Shown here one piece after another: positions 6,470-6,989 of a DNA stretch of 6,989 nucleotides (its first letter is position 1; each line of letters opens with the position of its first letter). This DNA comes from Burkholderiaceae bacterium. Lineage in GTDB: Bacteria; Pseudomonadota; Gammaproteobacteria; Burkholderiales; Burkholderiaceae. The stretch is taken from NCBI GenBank assembly GCA_017998575.1, contig JAGOCV010000215.1, positions 1-6,989 on the forward strand, read 5' to 3'. A program made the position numbers and the translations under genes. The notes beneath the pieces were generated by a model. That model was not told the origin of the DNA and did no database searches. It was given only the letters and a program-made list of their open reading frames with translations.

Positions 6470-6989
6470 TCAGTCCTCGACGAAAGCTTCCTCGCGTTTG
6501 CTCTTCACCGAGGGCAGCAGCACGATGATGAGCAGCAGGGCGGCGGCAGCCAGCAGGCCGGCCGACAGCGGACGCGTGACGAACACGCTCCAGTCGCCAC
6601 GCGAGAGCAGCAGTGCGCGGCGCAGGTTTTCTTCCATCATCGGGCCCAGGATGAAGCCCAGCAGCAACGGCGCGGGTTCCATGCCGAGCTTGATGAAGAC
6701 GTAGCCGATGATGCCGAAGATGGCCACCATCCACACGTCCCAGGTGTTGTTGTTGGTGGAGTACACACCGATGGCGCAGAACAGCACGATCGAGGGGAAC
6801 AGCCATTTGTAGGGCACGGTCAGCAGCTTCACCCAGATGCCGATCAGCGGCAGATTCAGGATGATCAGCATCAGGTTGCCGATCCACATCGAGGCGATCA
6901 GGCCCCAGAACAGCTCGGGGTTGCTGGTCATCACCTGCGGGCCCGGCTGGATGTTGTGGATGGTCATCGCGCCCACCATCAGCGCCATC
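6470..6989 (-). CDS. tctA: Tripartite tricarboxylate transporter permease, TctA family (5' partial)
   Basis: The visible 173 residues are the C-terminal third of a TctA-family large permease (whole proteins are about 500 aa). TctA with TctB and a periplasmic TctC binding protein takes up tricarboxylates or other organic acids. Near the window edge is GAMTIHNIQPGPQVM, matching the conserved GAL-IHG-PGP family motif, so the Met near 6988 is internal and the start lies outside. Several membrane helices follow, including FWGLIASMWIGNLMLIILNL and a last one near AAALLLIIVLLP. EPAPLLLGFILGPMMEENLRR is a further typical segment. The tail ends SKREEAFVED. A strong terminator lies just beyond the stop, so this is the last gene of its transcript. 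Burkholderiales often carry many TctA paralogues, so the substrate is open. Confidence 0.92.
   Translation of the reverse strand, partial: MALMVGAMTIHNIQPGPQVMTSNPELFWGLIASMWIGNLMLIILNLPLIGIWVKLLTVPYKWLFPSIVLFCAIGVYSTNNNTWDVWMVAIFGIIGYVFIKLGMEPAPLLLGFILGPMMEENLRRALLLSRGDWSVFVTRPLSAGLLAAAALLLIIVLLPSVKSKREEAFVED

Noticed and set aside
1..6989. CRISPR array, tRNA/rRNA genes, insertion sequences, phage or defence genes
   Set aside because: No spaced direct repeats, cloverleaf-like segments, transposase motifs or recognisable defence proteins were seen in either strand.

Overview
The window is GC-rich throughout, with strongly G/C-biased third codon positions and long antisense reading frames on both strands. 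It looks like chromosomal DNA of a beta-proteobacterium, most likely Burkholderiales and perhaps Comamonadaceae or Alcaligenaceae. This is inferred from the TctA-type tricarboxylate permease, the QorA/SDR pair, the SH3 plus M48 protease pair and the gamma-glutamyltransferase-like enzyme next to a DMT transporter. There is no sign of a mobile element, phage gene, CRISPR array, tRNA or rRNA. The genes are tightly packed.

Layout, left to right. (1) 1-144 (+) is the C-terminal end of a Na/Pi cotransporter-family protein with a PhoU-like tail. (2) 212-1207 (-) is a QorA-type NADPH:quinone oxidoreductase. It lies 37 bp downstream of (3) 1245-2030 (-), an atypical SDR oxidoreductase in which the catalytic YxxxK is replaced by SxxxR; the two probably form an operon. 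(4) A 93-bp divergent intergenic region with an A/T-rich core probably drives this pair leftward and the next pair rightward. (5) 2124-2708 (+) is a secreted SH3-like protein, overlapping by ATGA with (6) 2705-3790 (+), an exported M48 zinc metalloprotease. This pair is probably a cell-envelope proteolysis/quality-control unit. (7) A 12-bp perfect inverted repeat lies where this pair meets the leftward genes from the other side. (8) 3831-4751 (-) is a ten-TM EamA/DMT transporter, starting 2 bp after the stop of (9) 4754-6376 (-), a gamma-glutamyltransferase-family Ntn hydrolase. The latter keeps the nucleophilic Thr but lacks several residues that recognise gamma-glutamyl groups. (10) A textbook intrinsic terminator with a UUCG loop separates it from (11) 6470-6989 (-), the C-terminal third of a TctA-family permease whose 5' part lies outside the window.

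Functional reading. The hydrolase and DMT transporter are very probably co-translated, which suggests linked hydrolysis and transport of a small amide or peptide-like compound; this is inference. The tricarboxylate permease upstream is terminated separately. No gene here is clearly a new system. The points most worth a second look are the two enzymes with altered active sites, the coupled SH3/M48 pair, and a possible leaderless promoter squeezed between the tctA terminator and the hydrolase ATG.
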